From positions 62,001 to 126,000 of the forward strand of contig CAIYJE010000119.1 in NCBI GenBank assembly GCA_903926465.1: a stretch of 64,000 bases of DNA, given 5' to 3'. The notes beneath the pieces were generated by a model. It had not been told where the DNA came from. It did not search any database and saw only the letters and a list, made by a program, of their open reading frames with translations. The stretch's first letter is position 1; each line of letters starts with the position of its first letter. The DNA comes from an uncultured Planctomycetales bacterium. Its GTDB lineage: Bacteria; Planctomycetota; Planctomycetia; Isosphaerales; Isosphaeraceae. Shown here piece by piece: positions 1 through 7,837 of this stretch. The position numbers and the translations under genes were made by a program.

Positions 1-477
1 AGACGCTGGTCGATGGCGTGCCCGGCCTTTCCCACCTGCGGGCTGGCCGTGACCGAGAGTGAGCGAGTGATGCCCAGGCTCATGGATGATCTTGAACTCG
101 AACTCAAAAATCAGGGACTTGCGGCCGATCGGTTCACCGTACGCATGACCGGTTGCCCTAACGGTTGCGCCCGCCCCTACAACAGCGACATCGGACTGGT
201 GGGCCGTTCCGCCATCAAGACCGATGACGGCGGCAACGTGGCCGGGACGTACACCATCTTCCTGGGCGGAAGCACCCTGGGAGAGCGACTCAACGTTCTC
301 TACAAGGATTACGTTCCCTTCGACCAGATTGTGAACGAACTGCGACCGGTTCTGGAACGATTCCGAGCCGAACGACACAACGGCGAACGGCTCGGCGACT
401 TCTGCCACAGGGCCGCAATTGCCACCGGAGTTTCGGCCTCGAAGTACCTCGCTCAGGGGAGCGAGACCGTCGACTGA
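1..477 (+). CDS. cysI: Sulfite reductase hemoprotein, C-terminal part (5' end outside window)
   Basis: This is the last ~158 residues of a siroheme/[4Fe-4S] sulfite reductase, which reduces sulfite to sulfide in cytoplasmic assimilatory sulfur metabolism. The frame is open from base 1, so the gene begins upstream. Both halves of the cluster/siroheme ligand signature are visible: a C-x5-C pair in ACPAFPTCG and a C-x3-C pair in TGCPNGCARP. The remaining sequence (GLVGRS, then a FLGGS block and a C-terminal GERLGDF stretch) fits the C-terminal half of the family. Whether the electron donor is NADPH-flavoprotein or ferredoxin cannot be told from this fragment, and nitrite reductases share the fold; the ACPAFPTCG form favours sulfite reductase. 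Confidence 0.9.
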   Translation, partial: RRWSMACPAFPTCGLAVTESERVMPRLMDDLELELKNQGLAADRFTVRMTGCPNGCARPYNSDIGLVGRSAIKTDDGGNVAGTYTIFLGGSTLGERLNVLYKDYVPFDQIVNELRPVLERFRAERHNGERLGDFCHRAAIATGVSASKYLAQGSETVD

Positions 478-562
478 CCCAAGCCCGCGTATCCAGCACA
501 AACGTTAGACGTTCGCAGATCGGCCGGACGAGGCTCCCCTCGCCCGGCCGGTTGCATTTACT

Positions 563-649
563 GCGGTTCACAACGGGGTTGCCGATGCGGGATAGCCGCC
601 CTCGGCTGTCTGTTGGGGCTGTTTCTCAGTGCAACCAGTCGAGAACCGC
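563..649. repeat. MITE-like element, family 1, copy A (short form)
   Basis: The left end GCGGTTCACAACGGGGTTGC (563-582) is matched by an inverted right end at 631-649 (reverse complement GCGGTTCTCGACTGGTTGC). Between them sits one hairpin, ATAGCCGCCCTCGGCTGT (592-609), a 7-bp stem with a CCCT loop. The ends and hairpin recur at 17126-17414 and 48853-49062. There is no coding capacity. It lies between the sulfite reductase gene and parA. Confidence 0.75.
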
Positions 650-920
650 TTAAAGTACCAATCACGGGCTAACCGAGCGGGCCCATGACCCGTGCTGGGT
701 CAACCCGCCAAGCCACTCTTTCGGCCGATCGCTACAACCCGTCGCACCCCACCCGGCAAGCCGCCTGAACTCGTCATGATTCACCGAAAAGGGACCGATC
801 AATCTTTACGTACGAAGCGCGAGCCTTGAGGTTGGACCGGTGTCCTCACCGGCCTCAATCTCCCCGCTTCCCATGGACAAAACGCTGGCTGGAGTTGGCC
901 GGCCCGGGAAGGAGTCCCAG
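650..920. other. Intergenic spacer upstream of parA
   Basis: About 270 bases without a convincing gene. An in-frame GTG at 840 could extend parA upstream, but the added residues have no family match and the ATG at 921 has a far better ribosome binding site. A parA promoter probably lies here, but no clear -35/-10 pair stands out. Confidence 0.5.
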
Positions 921-1955
921 ATGCGACGGATCGCGATCCTGAACCAGAAGGGCGGCGTCGGTAAGACGACCACCACCGTAAATCTGGCGGCAGCCCTGGC
1001 CAATGAAGGCCACAAAACCCTGGTCCTGGACCTAGATCCCCAGGCTCACGCCACTCTGCACCTGGGCTTGCAGCCCGGCAGATCCGGCCCCTCGCTGTAC
1101 GACGTGCTGGCGCAAGGACTTCCTATTGCCAAGGCCAGACACAAGGTTGCACCCAACCTGTACGTTTGCGGAAGCCACATTGATCTCGCGGCCGCCGAGG
1201 TTGAGCTGATCAACACCGTGGGCCGAGAGATGATCCTGCGTGATCAGCTTGAAGCCGACGAAGAATCGTTTGATTACGTGCTGATGGATTGCTCCCCCTC
1301 ACTCGGCATTCTCTCTATCAATGCCCTGTGCGCAGCCCGAGAAGTAATCATTCCACTTCAGGCACACTTCCTCGCCCTACAGGGGCTCTCCAAGCTCCTG
1401 GAAACCATTCAACTGGTTTCCAGGCGTGTGAATCGAGACCTCAAGGTTGCCGGCGTGGTTCTTTGCCTTTATGAGTCTGGCACTCGTCTTGGCAATGAGG
1501 TTATTGAAGACCTTCAGCAATACTTCAACGGGCCACGCAAGGTGAACGCCCCGTGGGCCGATGCTCGTCTCTTCAAAACCCGCATCAGACGCAACATTCG
1601 GCTGGCGGAAAGCCCCAGCTTTGGCCAGTCCATCTTCCAGTACTCTCCAACCAGCCGGGGCGCAGAAGATTACGCGTCACTGGCGGCCGAACTTCAGTGG
1701 CGTGACCCCGCGCCGATCTGGATGGCCGACGACGATGTTGTGGCAACCACCACCGCCGCAGTTGCGGCCACCGTTCCCGCCGAAATGCCGCCCGCGAAAG
1801 TCAAAGCCAAACCTACCCCCGAGGTAACCCCTGAACCCCCGGCCGTGATTGCCAGCCCCCCTGTTAAATCTGGGTTGCCCGCCATCATCCCCGCGCCCCA
1901 CTTCGGACTTCACGCAAACAGCCACGCGATCCGAACCGACATCTCCAATAACTGA
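921..1955 (+). CDS. parA: ParA/Soj-family chromosome partitioning ATPase
   Basis: A Walker-type ATPase of the ParA/MinD family, which in chromosome segregation dimerises on DNA with ATP and is released by ParB. The deviant Walker A motif KGGVGKTT follows the N-terminal MRRIAILNQ, the A' motif is LDLDPQ, and the Walker B region is YVLMDCSPSLG. The last ~60 residues form a Pro/Ala-rich tail not typical of the family. The start is ATG 921, preceded by GGAAGGAG at 907-914; an in-frame GTG at 840 is less likely. No parB is next to it. Instead an RNase H-like gene follows after 16 bases, suggesting co-transcription. An orphan ParA used to position another cargo is also possible. Confidence 0.88.
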   Translation: MRRIAILNQKGGVGKTTTTVNLAAALANEGHKTLVLDLDPQAHATLHLGLQPGRSGPSLYDVLAQGLPIAKARHKVAPNLYVCGSHIDLAAAEVELINTVGREMILRDQLEADEESFDYVLMDCSPSLGILSINALCAAREVIIPLQAHFLALQGLSKLLETIQLVSRRVNRDLKVAGVVLCLYESGTRLGNEVIEDLQQYFNGPRKVNAPWADARLFKTRIRRNIRLAESPSFGQSIFQYSPTSRGAEDYASLAAELQWRDPAPIWMADDDVVATTTAAVAATVPAEMPPAKVKAKPTPEVTPEPPAVIASPPVKSGLPAIIPAPHFGLHANSHAIRTDISNN

Positions 1956-1971
1956 AAAAACCGAGCGGCTC

Positions 1972-2937
1972 TTGCCTCACTTCACAGACAACCGCTGGGT
2001 GGGGATCGATGAAGCTGGGTACGGACCGAACCTTGGTCCGCTGGTCATGACGGCCATCACCGCGGAAGGGCCGCTAGGCTCTCCGCGGCCCGATGTCTGG
2101 AACGACCTCGGGGCACTGACAGATCGGGCGGGCGGTAACCCCAAACGTCTCTGGATTGATGATTCCAAGCGAATCACCCAGGCCAGAGATGGCCACCAGC
2201 GGCTCCAGGCCGCAACCAGCGCCCTGCTCCACACCACGCAACGCATTCCAAGCAACAGCACCAACGCACATACCAGGCTTGCAGACATCTTGATCGGGCT
2301 CGATGCTGGCTCTCCCTCGGCTGGAGAGTGGGACCGCTGGCCCGGCGATCTCCCTGCCGCCACTCAGCCTGTCACTCCTGTGCGCCTTGAGCCACCCCTG
2401 GCGGCCTGGCGGTTCAGAGCCCCGCGTAGCACCATTCTGGGGCCGCATGCGTTCAACCAGGCGTTGGACCGGCTGGGCAACAAGGCCAGCGTTCATTTTG
2501 AAACGTTTGCTCGCCTACTGACCGCAATCTGGGCTGACTCTGCAAATTGCGCGGTAGTTGTGAATGCCGATAAGCACGGAGGAAGGCACTTCTATTACGC
2601 AGGCCTTCAGTCGATCTTCCCTGACCAGTGGATTCAACGGGGGGAAGAGGGGCCGGAACTTAGCCGGTATGTGATCCAGGGGGACGACCGAGAAATCGAG
2701 ATCCGGTTTGCCCCACGCAGCGATGCAGACAATGGTCTGGTGGCGCTGGCGTCGATGGTGAGCAAGGATCTCAGGGAGCGCTGGATGGCAGCGTTCAATC
2801 GGTTCTGGTGCAAGCAGGTTCCGGGGCTCAAACCCACGGCCGGCTATCCGGTAGACGCACGCCGATTTCGGACGGCGATCGAATCGCTGGCGGCATCACT
2901 TCAGTGCCCACCGGAAATCTGGTGGCGAAACCGCTGA
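1972..2937 (+). CDS. RNase HII-like protein (divergent RNase H fold)
   Basis: The N-terminus VGIDEAGYGPNLGPLV resembles the active-site strand of RNase HII/HIII (consensus GIDEAGRGP..GP), supplying the catalytic Asp-Glu pair. A C-terminal stretch, LASMVSKDLRERW, corresponds to the RNase HII ASI.AK..RD helix, so the fold appears complete, with a larger middle region than usual (~320 residues versus ~200-220). Glycine and tyrosine replace the Arg-Gly after DEAG, so activity on RNA/DNA hybrids or single ribonucleotides is inferred. The start is uncertain: TTG 1972 avoids overlap with parA, whereas an ATG at 1849 would overlap parA by over 100 bases. Confidence 0.7.
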   Translation: MPHFTDNRWVGIDEAGYGPNLGPLVMTAITAEGPLGSPRPDVWNDLGALTDRAGGNPKRLWIDDSKRITQARDGHQRLQAATSALLHTTQRIPSNSTNAHTRLADILIGLDAGSPSAGEWDRWPGDLPAATQPVTPVRLEPPLAAWRFRAPRSTILGPHAFNQALDRLGNKASVHFETFARLLTAIWADSANCAVVVNADKHGGRHFYYAGLQSIFPDQWIQRGEEGPELSRYVIQGDDREIEIRFAPRSDADNGLVALASMVSKDLRERWMAAFNRFWCKQVPGLKPTAGYPVDARRFRTAIESLAASLQCPPEIWWRNR

Positions 2938-3171
2938 AAGGTATATCAGGCCTAAGGCCTTTGATGCTGGCCTGCCTGCGCTGGCGTTGCAAATACTTTG
3001 AGAAGCCGAAGGGCGAGACCACCAACCCCAAAAAACGAACAGATCGAACCGACGCGTCGGCCGTGGTTGGCTGGAGTTCGCGTCGCGTCGATCCGTTGTC
3101 TGGCTTTGTCAGGCGAGCTTCCCGGTCAGCGAACTCGAACGTGTCGAGTTCCAAGGTAACCGAGATCAGGC

Positions 3172-3402
3172 TTATCGCTCGCGGTAGACGATACGACCCT
3201 TGCTGGTGTCGTAGGGTGTGAGTTCAACTTTGACACGGTCTCCAGGCACGATACGGATAAAATTCTTCCGCATCTTGCCAGCAATGTGCGCGAGCACTTT
3301 GTGACCGTGAAGTGGTCCTTCTTCAAACGCAACCATGAACTGCGTGTTCGGGAGGGCTTCGACAATGCGGCCCTCTACCACGATCGGTTCTTCTTTCGCC
3401 AC
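3172..3402 (-). CDS. infA: Translation initiation factor IF-1
   Basis: A 76-residue S1/OB-fold protein with the hallmark sequence [18 protein letters not shown], followed by [13 protein letters not shown] and GRIVYR, matching IF-1 along its length. IF-1 binds the 30S A site and helps IF-2 and IF-3 during initiation. The start is GTG 3402 ([11 protein letters not shown]), preceded by GGAGG with 5-base spacing; an in-frame TTG 18 bases upstream is not needed. The gene stands alone, away from ribosomal protein operons, convergent with the RNase H-like gene. Confidence 0.97.
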   Translation of the reverse strand: MAKEEPIVVEGRIVEALPNTQFMVAFEEGPLHGHKVLAHIAGKMRKNFIRIVPGDRVKVELTPYDTSKGRIVYRER

Positions 3403-3752
3403 ACGTGCCTCCAAGAGCAACCGGAGCGGTCAGCCGGTCGGATCGGGACAGGGAGAAACCTCCCCGCGTGGCCTCGGATTCTGAACACTCGTTGGCAGTT
3501 GCCTGAACAGGTGCCCAGAAAAACTCGTTCGGTGGGACCGCACCGGGAACGATTGCAAGAATGCAGCGAGGCTACTTTAAGAGTACACCGGCAGGCGAAC
3601 TAAAGCCAGCACGATCCTCATGTTTCGTGAAAACGACACAGTCGGCATGAGCCCTTCCTGAATCATCAAGCCACCGCCGGGGAAACCTGTTTCGGCCAGA
3701 GCCTGGCCAACCTGCTAGCGGAAGGAACTTGCCACGTGCCTGGATCCTCAGA
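3403..3752. other. Intergenic spacer between infA and SMP-30 gene
   Basis: About 350 bases with no supported gene. The overlapping frames are low-complexity shadows of infA. It should contain the infA promoter, but no confident elements are visible. Confidence 0.5.
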
Positions 3753-4676
3753 TCAGGCCAGGTCCCGGAAGGGAGGCAAGACGCCGGCCACCTTCATTTC
3801 AATGGTATGCACCTGATCCACGGCTGTGATGGCGAGAGTACGCCCCTCAGCCCCGCCCCAGGCAAGGTTGGATGGACGCCTGGGTGTGGCGATAATCCCG
3901 AGTAAGCGGCCGCTGGCTTCAAGGACCCAAATTCCCTCGGCCACTGCCACGTAAAGCCGCCCTTCCCCATCGACCTTGATACCATCGGGACCACCCGGTT
4001 CGGCCGGATCAAAGGTGGCCACCACCCGGCTGGAATTGGCCAGAACCTGACCGCCAGGGGCGCAATCAAACGCCCGAACATGGTACTTGCCGGTGTCATT
4101 TACGTAGAGGACGGACTCATCGGGTGAAAGCGCCAGTCCATTCGGTTTCTCAAACTCTTCCCAGACCACCGGCTGCAGGTCGCCCGATCGGTCGAGCTGG
4201 AAAACCGCCTGATACGGAAGCTCTTTATCTTCCGGCCGGGGCACGCCGTAGGGTGGGTCCGTGAACAGTATCGATCCGTTGCGTCTGGTGATGATGTCAT
4301 TGGGGCTGTTCACGCGTGAGCCCTGAATGCGTTCAACCAGCGTTTCAGCCTGGCTACCGTCTCGGTTCATCACCGACACGCGGCGGCCATCTTGCTCGCA
4401 GAAAATAATTCGACCGTCCGGGCCAAAAGTCTGCCCGTTGGCGCCTCTAGTGTAGTCTCTAAGCGTGCGAACCGCCCCTTGAGCGCTCACCGCGTGGGTG
4501 CGATTGGCCTTGAGGTCCTGGAACAAAAGCGTGCCATCTGGCAACCAGAGCGGCCCTTCCGTGAAGGCCAGACCGGTAGCCACGGTTTTCAGTTCGCCCG
4601 CAATAAGCTGGCTCAGGCCGTTATCACGTAAGATTTTGGTCACAATCAGGCTCTCAGGCAGAGTTTCAATCGTCAA
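3753..4676 (-). CDS. SMP-30/gluconolactonase/LRE-family lactonase
   Basis: A ~307-residue six-bladed beta-propeller of the SMP-30/gluconolactonase family, which hydrolyses sugar lactones using a divalent metal. Visible family motifs are FTEGPLW (metal-binding Glu), NGQTFGPDGRIIFCE, NSPNDIITRRNGSILFTDPPYG, and EKPNGLALSPDESVLYVND (the Asn/Asp ligand region). There is no signal peptide, so it is probably cytoplasmic. The start is unclear: the longest frame begins with TTG at 4676 without a strong ribosome binding site, and a GTG lies 33 bases inside. It has no obvious operon partner, and the exact substrate cannot be inferred. Confidence 0.85.
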   Translation of the reverse strand: MTIETLPESLIVTKILRDNGLSQLIAGELKTVATGLAFTEGPLWLPDGTLLFQDLKANRTHAVSAQGAVRTLRDYTRGANGQTFGPDGRIIFCEQDGRRVSVMNRDGSQAETLVERIQGSRVNSPNDIITRRNGSILFTDPPYGVPRPEDKELPYQAVFQLDRSGDLQPVVWEEFEKPNGLALSPDESVLYVNDTGKYHVRAFDCAPGGQVLANSSRVVATFDPAEPGGPDGIKVDGEGRLYVAVAEGIWVLEASGRLLGIIATPRRPSNLAWGGAEGRTLAITAVDQVHTIEMKVAGVLPPFRDLA

Positions 4677-4932
4677 TCAACCACCAGGGGACCAGGACGC
4701 TCAAGATTCATCGTAAGGTATCGAGCCATGGCTCTGCATGGTGTAGTATGAAAGCAGAAGTGTGCTACCGATCGTTTTGAAGATGTGAGTCAGCCCTTAC
4801 GCCCTGCGATCCTCAGCCATTGCGTTCCTCCGGAGCCATGCCTCGCTTGCGAACCGGCTGGATACACGGATCGTTCCAGGTCACCCACTGAGCCCCTTTT
4901 ACGCCCCCCCGGTGATAGTGGAGTGTCATTTT

Positions 4933-6345
4933 ATGTCGGATTCCAAGGATTCTCCAGGCCGGACAAACCCCAGGGCCGAGGCGCTTTTTGAACGTGGTAA
5001 TGACGCCGCCCTGAGTGAAAATTACGCATACGCCATTGAGATGTACCGAGACGCCTGCCGCCTGGTCCCCAACAATATCCTTTACCGGCAGGCCTTGCGG
5101 GGGATCACCCGCCGACGATTCAACAACGATCCGGCCAAGGTGGGAATGCTCGCCAGCGCCAAAATTCAACCGGTGCGGCTCAAGATCCGGGCTGAAAAAG
5201 GGAAGAGCAACTGGGAAAAGGTACTCGATGCCTGTGAAGACGCGTTCCAGATCAACCCCTGGGATGCGGGAACCTCACGCGATGCGGCAGAAGCATCTGG
5301 CAAGCTTGAGTGGTGGAAACTGGCCTGCTGGTACATTGAATCTGTTTTTACACAGAGCGAGGCCGACCCAGACTTTCTCAAATTCTCAGCCGAGATTTTT
5401 GAAGGTGCCTCTCGGTTCCAAGACGCTATCAAGTGCCTGGATCGGGTCCGGAAGCTGAACCCCGCCGATGAGCAATCCAGGCGCAAGATCAATGCCCTGG
5501 AAGCCAGTGCCACCATTGCAAAATCGGGCCTTGCTCAGGCAGTTGCACAGCGTGAGGCACCGCCCAGCAGTCCCTCGGCCCCGGCTGGCGGCGTAGGATC
5601 GGCCCTGGATGAACTCAAACGACCGAGCGAATCTCCCGAGCAACGCTTGCTACGCGAAATTCAGGAAGAGCCCAAACGACCAGGGGCCTACCTTGAACTG
5701 GCCGACCTTTTGATCCAGCAAAAAAAACACGAAGACGCGGAAAAAGTGCTGGCAGCCGGCCGGAAGGCAATTCCCGACGACGAGGTAATTCGCTCAAAAC
5801 ATGTGGAAACCCAGCTCGTTCGCCTCAAGCGTGCGCTTGAGCACTGGACCAGGAAAGCGAAGCTGGAACCGGACAGCATTGAAACTGCCGAGAAGTGCCG
5901 GGCGATCCAGGAAAAATTAGACGCCTACGAACTGCACGAACGTAAAGGTCGGGTCCAGGCAGAACCGGCCAACGCCGAGTTCCGGCTGGCTTATGGAATT
6001 TGCCTGGCCAGGCTGGGCAACCATGATCAGGCCATTGCAGAGTATCAGCAGGCGCGATCGCTAGGAAATGCGACCACCCGAGTTGAAGCTCAGCATCAGT
6101 CTGGCCTGTCTTTTGAGGCGAAAGGGCTTTTGAAACTGGCCGAGCGAAGTTACCAGGAAGCGCTGAAGTTGGCAGAGCCAGACGACCTGAATCTGATCAA
6201 AACTTTGCACTACAGACTGGGTCGGGTGGCCGAGGCCCAAGGTGATCTTTTGACTGCTGAAGAGCACTATAATGAGATCGCCGCCAATGATTATGCGTTT
6301 CTTGACGTCGCAGAACGATTGCGGGCCTTGAATCAGAAGGGATGA
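4933..6345 (+). CDS. TPR-repeat protein, cytoplasmic
   Basis: A 470-residue protein built from helical tetratricopeptide-type repeats. The N-terminal unit is ALFERGNDAALSENYAYAIE, further units lie around residues 225-290, and the best ones are near the C-terminus (AEFRLAYGICLARLGNHD, GRVAEAQGDLLTAEEHY). A proline/serine-rich linker near residues 200-225 splits it in two. There is no signal peptide or membrane segment. The start is ATG 4933, preceded by TGGAG; an upstream in-frame GTG at 4912 adds only seven unconvincing residues. It is a protein-interaction scaffold of unknown partner. The rpsT promoter lies within its last codons and just beyond. Confidence 0.85.
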   Translation: MSDSKDSPGRTNPRAEALFERGNDAALSENYAYAIEMYRDACRLVPNNILYRQALRGITRRRFNNDPAKVGMLASAKIQPVRLKIRAEKGKSNWEKVLDACEDAFQINPWDAGTSRDAAEASGKLEWWKLACWYIESVFTQSEADPDFLKFSAEIFEGASRFQDAIKCLDRVRKLNPADEQSRRKINALEASATIAKSGLAQAVAQREAPPSSPSAPAGGVGSALDELKRPSESPEQRLLREIQEEPKRPGAYLELADLLIQQKKHEDAEKVLAAGRKAIPDDEVIRSKHVETQLVRLKRALEHWTRKAKLEPDSIETAEKCRAIQEKLDAYELHERKGRVQAEPANAEFRLAYGICLARLGNHDQAIAEYQQARSLGNATTRVEAQHQSGLSFEAKGLLKLAERSYQEALKLAEPDDLNLIKTLHYRLGRVAEAQGDLLTAEEHYNEIAANDYAFLDVAERLRALNQKG

Positions 6346-6357
6346 GTGTGGTATGAT
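6328..6357 (+). promoter_or_regulatory. Candidate sigma-70-type promoter for rpsT
   Basis: TTGAAT (6328-6333) and TATGAT (6352-6357) are separated by 18 bases, and TGG directly before the -10 gives an extended -10. It overlaps the end of the upstream TPR gene and leaves a leader of roughly 60 bases before the rpsT start codon. Confidence 0.55.
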
Positions 6358-6421
6358 TTTGGTTTACACCAAGCCGGCGGGATTGCCGCTTGTGTCTGCT
6401 TAGCCCCATTCAGGTTGGAAG

Positions 6422-6706
6422 ATGCCCACATCAGAATCTGCAAAGAAGAGGCTGCGCCAGAGCGAGAAGCGCCGTCTCGCGAATCGTATTGCCCGCAAGG
6501 TGATTCGCACTTTCAGCAAAAAGGCTGTCGCTGAAGCCGCTGAAGGAAAACTGGAACAAGCCGAATCTGCTTACAGAACGGCCGTTGCCAAGCTCGACAA
6601 GGCTGGTCTTCGTCGCATCCTGCACCCGAATACCGCTGACCGTCGCAAGAGTCGCCTCACTCGTGAGTACCAGGCGGCGGTTCTGACTGCTAAAGCCAAG
6701 GCCTGA
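6422..6706 (+). CDS. rpsT: 30S ribosomal protein S20
   Basis: A 94-residue, lysine/arginine-rich helical protein matching S20 end to end: the N-terminal SAKKRLRQSEKRRLANR, the central IRTFSKKAV, and the C-terminal LHPNTADRRKSRLTRE. S20 binds 16S rRNA early in 30S assembly. ATG 6422 follows GGTTGGAAG. It has its own candidate promoter at 6328-6357 and a hairpin terminator at 6714-6741, so it is probably a single-gene transcript. Confidence 0.98.
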   Translation: MPTSESAKKRLRQSEKRRLANRIARKVIRTFSKKAVAEAAEGKLEQAESAYRTAVAKLDKAGLRRILHPNTADRRKSRLTREYQAAVLTAKAKA

Positions 6707-6713
6707 CCGACTC

Positions 6714-6741
6714 GCGGCCCCGTATTCGTATCCGGGGCCGC
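6714..6741 (+). terminator. Rho-independent terminator after rpsT
   Basis: A perfect 9-bp stem, GCGGCCCCG (6714-6722) pairing with CGGGGCCGC (6733-6741), closes a 10-base loop. It begins 8 bases after the rpsT stop codon and is followed by TTGATTTT. Confidence 0.85.
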
Positions 6742-6755
6742 TTGATTTTCAGGAT

Positions 6756-7487
6756 TTGAATCCTTTTCCTCGTGCCTGTGAGCCCTGGGGCGTGTCTAGC
6801 TTCGGATCTGCTCTCCACGAGTTTCTGCCGCGACTCATCGAACAGGCCAACTTTGATATTTCAAGGTCGGCCTGTGTCGTTGTTCCTTCGTTTGAAAACT
6901 TGATTGCCGCCCTTATTGATGCCAAAGCGGGCAACGTTCAGGTACAACCTGTTCTCAAAGTTCTCAGCAATCTGGACGCCAACCAGCCTGAGCCTCTTGC
7001 AGTGCTTGAACTCTCGGAATTCACAGAAGCCTGGCCGGCTCGTTCCAAGAAACAGATGGCAACCCTTGCCGTGATACTCAAGCGGTTCGCAGCCAGCGTG
7101 GTTGCCATGGGGGGCGTTGAACGGGTTCAAGAGATGAGTGCCGAGGCCGTCAAAGAGGCCTGGATCCAGATCTCAGGACTCGGGCTGGCCACGGTTGACC
7201 AGCTCCTGTGCGTGGTCGGGCATCCCGTTTTGCCCATCGACCGGGCCACCTATCGGATCTTGGTTCGGCATGGCTGGATCAGCGAAGATGCCGGATACGA
7301 AGAAGCCCAAGATGTCATTCTCTCAGCAGCCCCTGAAGATCAGGCCACGCTTGCTGTACTGGGAGACGCGTTCTCAAAAATTGGCAAACGCTGGTGCAAG
7401 GCTTCTCTCGCTAATTGCCTGGGGTGCCCGCTGGCTCCTTGGCTACCTGATGGTGGCAAGCCTTACGGCAATTCCCTGGATGACTGA
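6756..7487 (+). CDS. HhH-GPD (endonuclease III-like) protein with incomplete Fe-S motif
   Basis: A 243-residue protein with the fold signature of the HhH-GPD DNA glycosylase superfamily. The hairpin-helix-hairpin segment ISGLGLATVDQLL precedes a PIDRATYRIL strand that carries the catalytic-type aspartate. A C-terminal C-x6-C-x2-C run (WCKASLANCLGCP) matches the first three ligands of the endonuclease III [4Fe-4S] cluster, but the fourth cysteine five residues later is absent. The catalytic lysine expected after the GxG turn is also missing. Base-excision activity is therefore doubtful, and non-catalytic or altered chemistry is possible. The start is uncertain: TTG 6756, or GTG 6792 twelve codons later. 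Confidence 0.72.
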   Translation: MNPFPRACEPWGVSSFGSALHEFLPRLIEQANFDISRSACVVVPSFENLIAALIDAKAGNVQVQPVLKVLSNLDANQPEPLAVLELSEFTEAWPARSKKQMATLAVILKRFAASVVAMGGVERVQEMSAEAVKEAWIQISGLGLATVDQLLCVVGHPVLPIDRATYRILVRHGWISEDAGYEEAQDVILSAAPEDQATLAVLGDAFSKIGKRWCKASLANCLGCPLAPWLPDGGKPYGNSLDD

Positions 7488-7649
7488 AAGGCCGTTGAAA
7501 AGCTCGGCCCGCACGTAGCGATGCAAACAAGATGCAGCCGCGGATGCCACACGCCTCATCGCTTGACGCCTGAGTGAGGGGTTCTGCCTCCTCAACGGTT
7601 TATCAGGGGTGTCGGCCAGAACCAAGCGAAGCGGCAAGGGATACATTTG
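7488..7649. other. Intergenic region flanking family-2 repeats
   Basis: No gene is supported between 7488 and 7837. Short degenerate segments around 7500-7575 resemble the family-2 repeats but are too decayed to call individually. It lies between the HhH gene and the convergent LysM gene. Confidence 0.4.
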
Positions 7650-7752
7650 CTAACGCTTCGGGCCGTGAGTATCAACCCAGAAGGTCCAATCGCTAGCGAT
7701 TCGGGTTCGTATCGGAGCAAGAATCCATCGCTCACGCGCTGGGCTCATCTTT
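7650..7752. repeat. Dispersed non-coding repeat, family 2
   Basis: It contains GCTAACGCTTCGGGCCG (7650-7666), a second related unit CGCTAGCGATTCGGGTTCG (from 7691) and CTCACGCGCTGGGCTCATC (from 7731). The stretch 7691-7752 is clearly related to the reverse complement of 48790-48850: shared blocks include CGCTAGCG, TTCGGG, ATCGGA, AAGAATC and GGGCTCATCT in the same order. There is no coding capacity. Confidence 0.65.
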
Positions 7753-7837
7753 CCGAAGTCTTGCCCAGCAAAACCCCAGCAAGCGCACCTTCAAAACTGG
7801 CGACCATCACTCGCTGAACCCGATCCGGACCAGGCGA

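Noticed and set aside
563-649. Insertion sequence with transposase
   Set aside because: The family-1 copies have inverted ends but no gene inside; called MITE-like elements rather than insertion sequences.
2808-3221. Open frames between the RNase H-like gene and infA
   Set aside because: They span the 234-base spacer but lack starts, motifs and codon regularity; the adjacent genes are well supported.
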